Assembly: GCA_964342745.1 (NCBI GenBank)
Contig: CAYFFW010000023.1
Location: 1 to 20,435 of the forward strand
DNA from: AEGEAN-183 sp964342745
GTDB taxonomy: Bacteria > Pseudomonadota > Gammaproteobacteria > Magnimaribacterales > Magnimaribacteraceae
Length of the DNA stretch: 20,435 nucleotides
Direction: 5' to 3'
The notes beneath the pieces are model-generated. The model was not told the DNA's origin, searched no databases, and saw nothing but the letters and a program-made list of their open reading frames with translations. Positions 6,014 through 14,000 of the stretch are shown one piece after another. Numbering within the stretch: the first letter of the stretch is position 1; every line of letters begins with the position of its first letter. Position numbers and translations under genes: made by a program.

Positions 6014-8992
6014 ATGAAAAAGACTACAAATTTAATTCTTTTATTATTGGTTTTCGTTCCTATCTCTATCTTTGCAGAAGATGAAGTTGAAGAAGTAGTG
6101 GTAACTGGAAGTCAGATTAAAGGAGCAAAAATAACGGGCGCTCTTCCTGTTTCAATAATCTCTAACGCAGATATTGAGGCTATTGGAGTTGATTCTGGTG
6201 ATGACTTAATGGAAAACATTGTTGAGCAAGGTCAAAACTATTTTACTGAAGCCGAAGATGCTTCTGGAGGAGTAAATGCTTCTCGAGGAGATATGGGTGC
6301 ATATAACTTAAGAAACTTAGGCGTAGGAAATACTCTGACACTCCTCAATGGAAGAAGATTAGTAAGCTCGCCAGGCTATCAGACAGAGTTAATTGGGGGA
6401 GACTATGTACCCACTACTAGCGTTAACTCAAACTTAGTTCCAGTAACTGGAATTGATCGAATTGAGATTTTACGTGATGGGGCCTCAGCTGTTTATGGTG
6501 CTGACGCTGTTGCAGGAGTTATTAATAATGTTTTACAAACTGATTTTGAAGGCTTGACTATTAGATCAAAAGTCAGTTCCTACGATCACTTTGGAGCCAA
6601 AGACAGTAAAACAACTTTGAAATGGGGCTCTTTCTTTAACGATGGAGCTACAAATGTTGGCTTGTTTGTCGATTATTACGATCGCGGAAATATAAATGCT
6701 GGAGAAGACCCTAGGTGGGCAGCTGGAGACCATAGACCTTGGGTTGCAGATGATTCACCTTGGAAAACAAGCACCTCTTTTAGAAATACCAGTTCACACT
6801 CTCTATATGGTCAGTTTGATATGGTAAAAAGTAGTGAACACGGAAGCAGCAACCCCTTAAACCATGTGTTTACTGATTCAAATGGAGAATTTGAAGTATT
6901 CCCTATTGGAGATCCTCGTTGTAATAACAGATCTAGTCAAGATGGAGCTATTTTTGATACTGGTTATGGAACTTGTATAGCTCAAGATGGAAACGGTGCA
7001 ATAAGATATAACTTCTGGGGCAATACTGATGTTAGATCTGAACTCCAAAGAATGAATGCAGTATTGTTTATTAACCATGACATGGGTAATGGCACTGAAG
7101 CATTTACAGAACTTGGTTTTTACACTTCAGAGAGCGATAGGATCGCCCATCCTTCTTATGCATTTTCTTCTTCTAAGCACAGAGTGGGTCCAGATAACTA
7201 TTGGTTAAATCAATTAAGGTTTGATGGGACGGTAGACGGAACAACTTATTCTGAGTACCTCTTTGCTGGATATGAATTGTATATAGATAACTACCGTTAT
7301 GCAGAAAAACAAAGGATGGTAAATGTACAGAAAGATACTTACAGATTTCTCCAAGGTTTTAGAGGCTCAACTGATAATTGGGACTGGGAAACAGCTTTTG
7401 TAACTTCTAAAGCTACAGCTGATGATGTAACGCACAATAGAATGTCTAATAATCTTTTAAAAGAAGCTCTTTATGATTCTACTGCTGCAGCTTACAACCC
7501 TTTTTCGGCAAATAATTTTGCTACTAACATAGAGCGAACTCTTATTAGTGTTTACAGAAAAGGTGAAAGCGAACTTACGATGTTTGATTTTAAAATGTCA
7601 AACAATGAGATGTGGACTCTTCCGGCAGGCGATGTGGGCCTTTTGTTAGGTTTTGAGTATCGTGATGAAGAGATGTCTGATGATAGGGATCCAAGGTTGG
7701 ATGGAACTATCACCTATACTGATTATGAAGGCGATACATACCCATTAGTTGCAGATGTCTTAAATTCATCCCCAACAGGAGATGTTTCAGGTTCAAGAGA
7801 TGTACTTTCAGTTTTCACTGAATTACAGATTCCTTTAGCAGAATCAGTCAACATGCAAGTAGCAGTTCGAAATGAAGACTACTCTGATTTTGGTAATGCC
7901 ACAGTAGGAAAAATTGCTTTGGGTTGGGATGTAGCTCCTTGGATGTTTGTTAGAGCTTCTCTTTCAACTTCCTTTAGAGCTCCAAATATTATCCAGGTAA
8001 ATGAAAAGACTGTTGTAAGATCAGGAACCAGATATGACAGAGCAGCATTTCAAGTAAATGCAGTTCAAGATGTTGAGAATGTAATTGATTCTGATTCTAG
8101 ATACACCATTCAAAGAATGGCTACAGGTGCAGCTGGCCTTGATGCTGAGGAATCTGACAATACATCTATCGGTATTGTTCTTACTCCGATGGATAATTTA
8201 ATTATTACTGTAGATGCATGGACTCTTGAAAAAGACAAAACCATTGGTTTATTTGGTCGTGAAAACCAAACAGTCAATGATATGCTTTTAAGATTTGCAA
8301 ATGGTACAAATAATTGTGACACTTTTGTAGGAGATCCTCTGGTTGTCAGAGAAGCTCCTGACGAAGGTGATGCTGCAGGTTTTGCCGCAGCAGGCGTCTG
8401 TCCTTTTGGAGATATCAAATACATTAAAAATGATTACACCAATATGGCTTTAAGGACCGTTGAAGGTACCGATGTTCTAGTTTCATATGGAATTGAAACT
8501 GATGCTGGAGATTTTGATCTCCGATACAACGGAACTTTCCTTGATAAATTTGAGCAGAAAGCTAGTGGGCAATTTGCTGAACTTCAAGCTAAGAAAGACA
8601 GCGGAGAAATCCCTGATTCTATTCCCTTAAAAGGTTTTGGTGATTTACTTGAAAAAGATGGTGTTTATGACAATAAGCACTCTCTTAGATTGTCTTGGGA
8701 TAAAGGCCCTTACAGAGTAAGTCTAACTGGACTTAAAAAAGGTTCATTTGTACAAACATCTTTAGGGATAAAGGATGGCATACCTTATGTTGTTCCTAGT
8801 ATGACAACTATGGATCTAACTATGTCATATAATTTTGATGTAAGAGGTAATGATGCAAGGATTAGATTTGCAGTAAAAAATCTTGAAGATGAAAGAGCTC
8901 CTACAGCAGATAGGTACTATGGATATTATGCTGATGCTCATCAAGATTACGGAAGAAACTTTTATCTAGACTTCCAGCTAAAAGTTAAATAG
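6014..8992 (+). CDS. TonB-dependent outer-membrane receptor
   Basis: With the ATG start the protein has 992 residues. A Lys-Lys signal peptide with a leucine-rich core ends near residue 21 (IFA before EDE). A TonB-box-like EEVVVTG follows at 26-32, then a plug domain (about 40-175) with NLRNLGVGNTLTLLNGRR (98-115) and DRIEILRDGASAVYGADA (148-165), both hallmark plug motifs. The remaining about 800 residues form the beta-barrel, rich in alternating aromatic and polar residues. It imports a substrate across the outer membrane using energy from TonB-ExbBD; nothing in the sequence names the substrate. The chain ends in FQLKVK instead of the usual terminal aromatic residue. An intrinsic terminator follows 15 bp after the stop, before the SLC13 transporter. 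The opposite cluster of exported gamma-glutamyltransferases suggests, weakly, a peptide or conjugate as cargo. Confidence 0.95.
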   Translation: MKKTTNLILLLLVFVPISIFAEDEVEEVVVTGSQIKGAKITGALPVSIISNADIEAIGVDSGDDLMENIVEQGQNYFTEAEDASGGVNASRGDMGAYNLRNLGVGNTLTLLNGRRLVSSPGYQTELIGGDYVPTTSVNSNLVPVTGIDRIEILRDGASAVYGADAVAGVINNVLQTDFEGLTIRSKVSSYDHFGAKDSKTTLKWGSFFNDGATNVGLFVDYYDRGNINAGEDPRWAAGDHRPWVADDSPWKTSTSFRNTSSHSLYGQFDMVKSSEHGSSNPLNHVFTDSNGEFEVFPIGDPRCNNRSSQDGAIFDTGYGTCIAQDGNGAIRYNFWGNTDVRSELQRMNAVLFINHDMGNGTEAFTELGFYTSESDRIAHPSYAFSSSKHRVGPDNYWLNQLRFDGTVDGTTYSEYLFAGYELYIDNYRYAEKQRMVNVQKDTYRFLQGFRGSTDNWDWETAFVTSKATADDVTHNRMSNNLLKEALYDSTAAAYNPFSANNFATNIERTLISVYRKGESELTMFDFKMSNNEMWTLPAGDVGLLLGFEYRDEEMSDDRDPRLDGTITYTDYEGDTYPLVADVLNSSPTGDVSGSRDVLSVFTELQIPLAESVNMQVAVRNEDYSDFGNATVGKIALGWDVAPWMFVRASLSTSFRAPNIIQVNEKTVVRSGTRYDRAAFQVNAVQDVENVIDSDSRYTIQRMATGAAGLDAEESDNTSIGIVLTPMDNLIITVDAWTLEKDKTIGLFGRENQTVNDMLLRFANGTNNCDTFVGDPLVVREAPDEGDAAGFAAAGVCPFGDIKYIKNDYTNMALRTVEGTDVLVSYGIETDAGDFDLRYNGTFLDKFEQKASGQFAELQAKKDSGEIPDSIPLKGFGDLLEKDGVYDNKHSLRLSWDKGPYRVSLTGLKKGSFVQTSLGIKDGIPYVVPSMTTMDLTMSYNFDVRGNDARIRFAVKNLEDERAPTADRYYGYYADAHQDYGRNFYLDFQLKVK

Positions 8993-9007
8993 TTCTTGAG
9001 TGCAAAT

Positions 9008-9033
9008 AAAAAGGGGGCTTAGGCTCCCTTTTT
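9008..9033 (+). terminator. Rho-independent terminator after the TonB-dependent receptor
   Basis: An 11-bp stem (9008-9018 with 9023-9033) closes a TTAG loop. It pairs AAAAAGGGGGC with GCTCCCTTTTT, with a single G-U wobble, and ends in a T run (9029-9033, then CTT). It begins 15 bp after the receptor stop codon. It is the only clear intrinsic terminator I can see in the window. The A run on the left arm means it could also work on the minus strand, though no minus-strand gene ends there. Confidence 0.88.
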
Positions 9034-9053
9034 CTTATAGTATTAGATCCCTC

Positions 9054-10541
9054 ATGAAAAGGATTTTAGATAATATAGGATTCTATTTAGGGTTAGTTAG
9101 TTTAGGGCTTGTTCTATCTATGCCCACTCCAGAAGGACTGAGTATTGAAGGTCACAGGACAGCCGCCCTATTCCTTTTAATGGGCATCTGGTGGGCTACT
9201 GAAGCTGTACCTGTTGCCGTCACTGCATTAATTCCTTTAGCTCTTTTTCCAATTTTTGGAATTTCAGATATCCAATCAGCCGCATCTCCTTATGCCAATA
9301 AGATAATTTATCTTTTCTTTGGAGGCTTTTTAATAGCTACATCAATTCAAAAATGGAATTTACACAAAAGAATAGCTTTGATAGTTCTCCAGTCTGATTT
9401 TAAATTTTCCTTTCTGGGACTCAAACTTAGGGTTACTGTTGGTTCAAGCGGGGCTTCTCTAGTAGGAGGCTTTATGTTAACCGCAGCTGTAATCAGCATG
9501 TGGGTTATGAATACTTCTACTACTATAATGCTCCTCCCTATTGGATTGGCAGTTATCACTGTTGTGAAAGATACTGTTAGAGAACTTTCAGAAAAACAGG
9601 CTGTTAATTTTCAACTAGCCCTTCTTTTAGGTATTGCTTATGGAGCTACCATTGGAGGCATGTCTACGTTAATAGGAACTGGGCCCAATGGGATGCTAGC
9701 TGGTTTTATGATGGATAATTACAACCTTGATATCAGCTTCACTGACTGGATGAAAGTAGGAGTACCTCTTAGTGCAACCATGTTGCCTTTAGCTTGGTTG
9801 GTGCTTACTAAGGTTATCTATCCAGTTAATTTTGAAACTTCAACTGAAACAAAATCCCTTCTAACTGAACTCAAGAATGAGCTGGGTAAGTTTAGTGGAG
9901 CTGAACTTAGAGTATTTATCGTTTTTTTATTAACTGTTTTGGCTTGGCTATCAAGAACAGCCTTAGATAATATTCCGGGATTGGCCTATTTGTCTGATGC
10001 AGGAATCGCAATGATTTCGGCTCTAGTTTTATTCTTATTGCCTAGTGGAAATCCTGAAAAAAGTGGTCCTTTGCTTGATTGGAAAGACGCTCAAGAAAAT
10101 GTTCCATGGGGTCTTCTGGTTTTATTTGGAGGTGGTCTGAGTTTAGCAAATGCTGTTCAAAGTACAGGTTTAGCCATATGGTTAGGCAATCTGATTCCAG
10201 GTGGTGTAAGCCTAATTATTATTGTGATTCTAATCGTTACGATGATTATTTTTTTAACCGAACTGACTTCAAATATGGCAACAACTGCTACATTCTTACC
10301 TGTTGTTGCAGCAATAGCATTTCAGTCCAATTTCGATCCTCTATTGGTTACTGCAGCTGTTGCGATTGCTGCTAGTTGCGCTTTTATGCTTCCAGTTGCC
10401 ACTCCTCCAAATGCAATTGTCTTTGGTTCAGGATTAATTAAAGTCCCTCAAATGGCTAGAGCCGGTTTCCTTTTAAATATTATTGGGATAATTCTAGTGT
10501 CTTTAGTTGCAATCTTTCTAGTTCCAGCTTTTTTACTCTAG
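9054..10541 (+). CDS. SLC13/DASS-family sodium-coupled anion (dicarboxylate-type) symporter
   Basis: With an ATG start at 9054 this is a 495-residue inner-membrane carrier with about a dozen hydrophobic segments. A GTG at 9000 is in frame, but it would place the terminator hairpin inside the coding region and add a non-hydrophobic stretch, so I reject it. The family signature is a full match near the C-terminus: ASCAFMLPVATPPNAIV (440-456). The two internal repeats carry the substrate and sodium motifs, seen as MNTSTT (152-157) with IGTGPN (207-212), and SNMATT (406-411) with ATPPN (449-453). Known members import succinate, citrate or sulfate with sodium. Both Ser-Asn-Thr motifs are altered here (Met-Asn-Thr and Ser-Asn-Met), so the anion is uncertain. 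The gene overlaps the convergent gamma-glutamyltransferase 1 by 9 bp. Confidence 0.92.
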   Translation: MKRILDNIGFYLGLVSLGLVLSMPTPEGLSIEGHRTAALFLLMGIWWATEAVPVAVTALIPLALFPIFGISDIQSAASPYANKIIYLFFGGFLIATSIQKWNLHKRIALIVLQSDFKFSFLGLKLRVTVGSSGASLVGGFMLTAAVISMWVMNTSTTIMLLPIGLAVITVVKDTVRELSEKQAVNFQLALLLGIAYGATIGGMSTLIGTGPNGMLAGFMMDNYNLDISFTDWMKVGVPLSATMLPLAWLVLTKVIYPVNFETSTETKSLLTELKNELGKFSGAELRVFIVFLLTVLAWLSRTALDNIPGLAYLSDAGIAMISALVLFLLPSGNPEKSGPLLDWKDAQENVPWGLLVLFGGGLSLANAVQSTGLAIWLGNLIPGGVSLIIIVILIVTMIIFLTELTSNMATTATFLPVVAAIAFQSNFDPLLVTAAVAIAASCAFMLPVATPPNAIVFGSGLIKVPQMARAGFLLNIIGIILVSLVAIFLVPAFLL

Positions 10542-12257
10542 ATTAGTTTTACCTTTCGCTGATGCTCCTGGCCTCCTGGTATCAGCTACTCCATAAATAA
10601 ATGGCTCTTTTACAAATATAGCTTGAACACTTCCCATGGAAGAAGCTTGAACTGGTTCATGGCCTTTTTTTTCTAAAAGGCTAATAGTGTCTTTACTAAA
10701 ACCTGTTTCTAGTTCTAATTTTCCTCCTAACCTCTGATTAATTCTGGGGGCTAGGACAGCTTCAGCAAAGCCCATTTTATGGTCTATTACATTTGAAACA
10801 ACTTGAGAAACGATATTAGGTATTCTTCCACCGCCCGGCGAACCTAAAACCATAAATAAATCAGAACCTTTAGTAAAAACCATAGTTGGTGTTTGTGTGC
10901 TTATCATTCTTTTACCTGGCTCTAATTTATTAGCAGGACTTGTACTTAGACTTATCTTTTGAGATTTTCCGTATTGATGAGAAAAATTCCTCATCTGATT
11001 ATTCAATAAGAATCCTGCTCCAGGTACAGTCACACCTGACCCAAATGAAGAACCAAGAGTATAGGTGTTTGATACAGCATTTCCTTCTGAATCAATTACA
11101 GAAAAATGAGTAGTATCAGGACTTTCATCTATAACTATAAAATTTCCGGGATATATTTCATTAGAGGGTGTGGTTCTTTCTAAGTTTATAGAGCCTGCTC
11201 TTTTTTCAGAATAGCTTTTATCGATCATATCTTTAATAGGTACATCAAAGTAATCTGGATCTCCGTGATAGCGAGTTCGATCTGCATATGCTCTCTTCAT
11301 GCTCTCTGATAAAAGATGGATACTATTAGCTGAATTGTGACCTTCCTTTTCTAAATTAAAATTTTCTAAAATATTTAAAGTTTGTAGCAAGACTATTCCA
11401 CCACTTGCTGTAGGAGGCATTGTTACAACTTGATAACCTCGATAATCTATCGAAATTGCAGTTCTTGCTTTAGCCTCATAGGCAGATAGATCTTCTTCAG
11501 TAATTAAACCTCCATTATCTTTAGAAGCTTTTGCTATAAGTCTGGCTGTCTTGCCATTGTAGAAACCTTCCTTACCCTTTCTGCTGATTAGTCTTAAAGT
11601 TCTTGCAAGTTCTGGTTGAACTAGTAAGGAATCTGGAGATAAAGAATTTAAGTCTGAATCATAAAATTTTTCTTTACTAGTTTGATCGTCCAATAAAGAG
11701 ACCTTGCCAAAGTTTAAAGCTTGATATAAGTCATAGGTAACCTTAAAACCTTTAGATGCTAGATCAATGGAAGGCTTAAGAACTTGTCGTAAAGATAGAA
11801 CCCCATGCTCTTCGTGAGCTTTTATTAATCCAGCTACTGTTCCAGGGACTGCTGTTACCAAATAGCCATATCTAACGACTCCATCTTTTTTTAGAAACAT
11901 GTCGCTCTTAGCTCTATTTGGAGCAGAGGACCTGTAATCTATTGTCGAAACTTTTTTGGTAGACTTATCATATATAAGCATAAAACCACCGCCACCTAAG
12001 TTGCCTGCTCTTGGTAAAGTTACTGCCAATGCAAATCCTATTGCAGTAGCTGCATCCACTGCATTTCCTCCTTGGTCTAAAATTTGATAGCCAACGTCAG
12101 TAGCAATCTGGTTCTGACTTACCACCATATTTGAATTTGAAATGACGGGATGAACTCTATCCGTGTACCTAAAGATTGAGTCTTTTGCTGCTTCTAAGGT
12201 ATCAAAGCAAAAGATTAGAATGAGAAAATATGAGAATGGAATAAGTTTGCTTATCAT
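10533..12257 (-). CDS. ggt: Gamma-glutamyltransferase paralogue 1, with altered substrate pocket
   Basis: A 574-residue Ntn-hydrolase precursor with a signal peptide (about 1-23), exported to the periplasm and expected to self-cleave between D381 and T382. T382 in DTTHFSV is the nucleophile of the small subunit. Also conserved are R109 (E. coli R114), T400 (T409), Q421 (Q430), S453/T454 (S462/S463) and the oxyanion glycines in GSPGGG (472-477). By ungapped alignment with E. coli Ggt as I remember it, three specificity positions differ: N411 is G402, D433 is N424 and lid-loop Y444 is I435. The first two contact the alpha-amino group of the gamma-glutamyl donor, and D433N is known to give E. 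coli Ggt cephalosporin-acylase (glutaryl) activity. The true donor may therefore not be a normal gamma-glutamyl compound. It starts 3 bp after ggt2 and is last in the cluster. Confidence 0.9.
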   Translation of the reverse strand: MISKLIPFSYFLILIFCFDTLEAAKDSIFRYTDRVHPVISNSNMVVSQNQIATDVGYQILDQGGNAVDAATAIGFALAVTLPRAGNLGGGGFMLIYDKSTKKVSTIDYRSSAPNRAKSDMFLKKDGVVRYGYLVTAVPGTVAGLIKAHEEHGVLSLRQVLKPSIDLASKGFKVTYDLYQALNFGKVSLLDDQTSKEKFYDSDLNSLSPDSLLVQPELARTLRLISRKGKEGFYNGKTARLIAKASKDNGGLITEEDLSAYEAKARTAISIDYRGYQVVTMPPTASGGIVLLQTLNILENFNLEKEGHNSANSIHLLSESMKRAYADRTRYHGDPDYFDVPIKDMIDKSYSEKRAGSINLERTTPSNEIYPGNFIVIDESPDTTHFSVIDSEGNAVSNTYTLGSSFGSGVTVPGAGFLLNNQMRNFSHQYGKSQKISLSTSPANKLEPGKRMISTQTPTMVFTKGSDLFMVLGSPGGGRIPNIVSQVVSNVIDHKMGFAEAVLAPRINQRLGGKLELETGFSKDTISLLEKKGHEPVQASSMGSVQAIFVKEPFIYGVADTRRPGASAKGKTNLE

Positions 12258-12260
12258 AAT

Positions 12261-14000
12261 CTAAGGGCTAACGGCTACTGCCCCAGAAGAAGGTCTTCTT
12301 GGATCTGCAGCACCATAAAAATAATTATCTTTCCGTAAAATAGCCTGAACACTGCCCATAGTCCAAGAAGGTTTTATTTTATGGCCTCTTTCTTCTAATA
12401 AAGATATCGTGTCTGAACTAAAACCTTCTTCTAACAAAAGCACATCGGGTAACCACTGATGGTGTATTCGTGGACTTATTACTGCCTGCTTAACATTCAT
12501 GTCATGTTCAATTACATTAAGTGCTACTTGTAAAACAGTAGTAATTATTCTACTGCCACCGGGGCTTCCTAAAACAAGATAGGGATTACCGTCTTTAAAA
12601 ATAATTGTAGGAGTCATAGAACTTAAGGGTCTTTTTTTAGCTTCTATCTCATTTGCTTCAAATCCAACTAGACCATAAGCATTTGGAACACCTCTCTTTG
12701 AAGAGAAGTCATCCATTTCATTATTCATGAGAATTCCTGTTCCTGGAATTACTATGCCAGACCCATAAGAAAAATTGAGAGTATAAGTATTTGAAACTAC
12801 ATTTCCTTGCTTATCCATAACAGAGAAATGAGTAGTATCAGGACTCTCATAAGGTAATGGATCGCCACTAGAGATATCTTTTGAAGGGGTAACTTCAGTT
12901 AAAGAGATTTCCTTTAATAGTTCTTTTGCATATTTTTTATTTGTAAGACCCAATAAAGGAACCGATACGAAATCAGTATCTCCTAGATACTTACTTCTAT
13001 CTGCATAAGCTCTTTTCATGACTTCTGTCATTAAGTGTATGGATTCTGCTGAACCAAATCCCATCTCATTTAGTGAATATGGTTCTAACATGTTAAGCAT
13101 TTGAATAAGGTGAACACCTCCTGAACTACTAGGGGGCATTGATACAATCTCATAGCCCTTATAAGACCCTTTGATAGGAATTCTTTCTTTAACTTGATAG
13201 TTAGCTAAGTCATTAGCATTTATAAGACCACCATTTCTTTGCATCTCATCTATGATTTTGGATGCAATTTCTCCTTTATAAAAGGCACCTGGACCTTGTT
13301 CTTTTATTTCTTTCAAACTCCAAGCAAGATCCGGAAGTTTTAGTAACTCTCCAGCCTTATAAGGAATTTTATTTGGTTTGTAATATGCCTCAGAGGTAGC
13401 TTTGTTTGCTGTAAGACGATCTTTGCGACTAGTTAATGCTGAAGATAAATCATGAGGAACGACAAAACCTTCGTCAGCTAATTTAATTGCTGGCTCTATA
13501 ACTTTAGCCCAAGAAAAAGTTCCGTATTTTTCTAAGGCATAATGCAATCCTGCTACAGTCCCTGGCACACCGGCAGATAGAAGAGAATATGTACTTTTTT
13601 TTCTATCGTAATTTCCCTTTTCATCAAGAAACATGTCTCTTGTTGCGCCACTAGGGGCCATTTCCCTATAGTCGATAGCAATAGTTTTATCCAATTCATT
13701 CAAATAAATTAGCATAAAACCTCCTCCTCCAAGATTTCCTGCTCTAGGAAGAACCACTGCTAAAGCCAAAGCAGTCGCAACCGCGGCATCTACGGCATTA
13801 CCACCTTCCCTCAAAACTTCAGCTCCAACTTGACTTGCTATTTCTCGTTGACTTACAACCATACCTCCAGTTCCTATCTCCGGATGGGAAATTGAGTTGT
13901 AATCAATAACGGGAAGCTGTTCTGTTTTAGCTACAACAGAGGCAGCAAACAAAGTTACAATTAGGTAGAGATATAATGTTTTAGTCATCAATTGCTGCAT
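12261..14000 (-). CDS. ggt: Gamma-glutamyltransferase paralogue 2, canonical active site
   Basis: A 579-residue exported gamma-glutamyltransferase that cleaves gamma-glutamyl bonds, classically of glutathione, and hydrolyses or transfers the glutamyl group. Self-processing is expected before T389 in DTTHFSV. The pocket is canonical: R112, T407, N409, NNEMDDF (426-432, with D431 matching E. coli D433 and Glu428 as in the human enzyme), lid-loop Y442, S460/S461 and GSPGGSR (478-484). The C-terminal HHQWLPD is also as in E. coli Ggt. The ATG at 13998-14000 overlaps the upstream hydrolase gene by 20 bp; a second in-frame ATG at 13986-13988 gives a cleaner signal peptide (MTKTLYLY..., cut near SVVA) and only 8 bp overlap, and may be the real start. 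No strong ribosome binding site separates them. ggt1 follows after 3 bp. Confidence 0.95.
   Translation of the reverse strand: MQQLMTKTLYLYLIVTLFAASVVAKTEQLPVIDYNSISHPEIGTGGMVVSQREIASQVGAEVLREGGNAVDAAVATALALAVVLPRAGNLGGGGFMLIYLNELDKTIAIDYREMAPSGATRDMFLDEKGNYDRKKSTYSLLSAGVPGTVAGLHYALEKYGTFSWAKVIEPAIKLADEGFVVPHDLSSALTSRKDRLTANKATSEAYYKPNKIPYKAGELLKLPDLAWSLKEIKEQGPGAFYKGEIASKIIDEMQRNGGLINANDLANYQVKERIPIKGSYKGYEIVSMPPSSSGGVHLIQMLNMLEPYSLNEMGFGSAESIHLMTEVMKRAYADRSKYLGDTDFVSVPLLGLTNKKYAKELLKEISLTEVTPSKDISSGDPLPYESPDTTHFSVMDKQGNVVSNTYTLNFSYGSGIVIPGTGILMNNEMDDFSSKRGVPNAYGLVGFEANEIEAKKRPLSSMTPTIIFKDGNPYLVLGSPGGSRIITTVLQVALNVIEHDMNVKQAVISPRIHHQWLPDVLLLEEGFSSDTISLLEERGHKIKPSWTMGSVQAILRKDNYFYGAADPRRPSSGAVAVSP

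Noticed and set aside
8110..8424. Minus-strand open frame of about 104 residues inside the receptor gene
   Set aside because: Shadow frame of the receptor; composition is that of a reverse complement, and nothing supports its expression. The same holds for frames at 5603-5953, 6878-7078, 9347-9559, 10079-10375, 15646-15990, 18590-18793 and 19531-19776.
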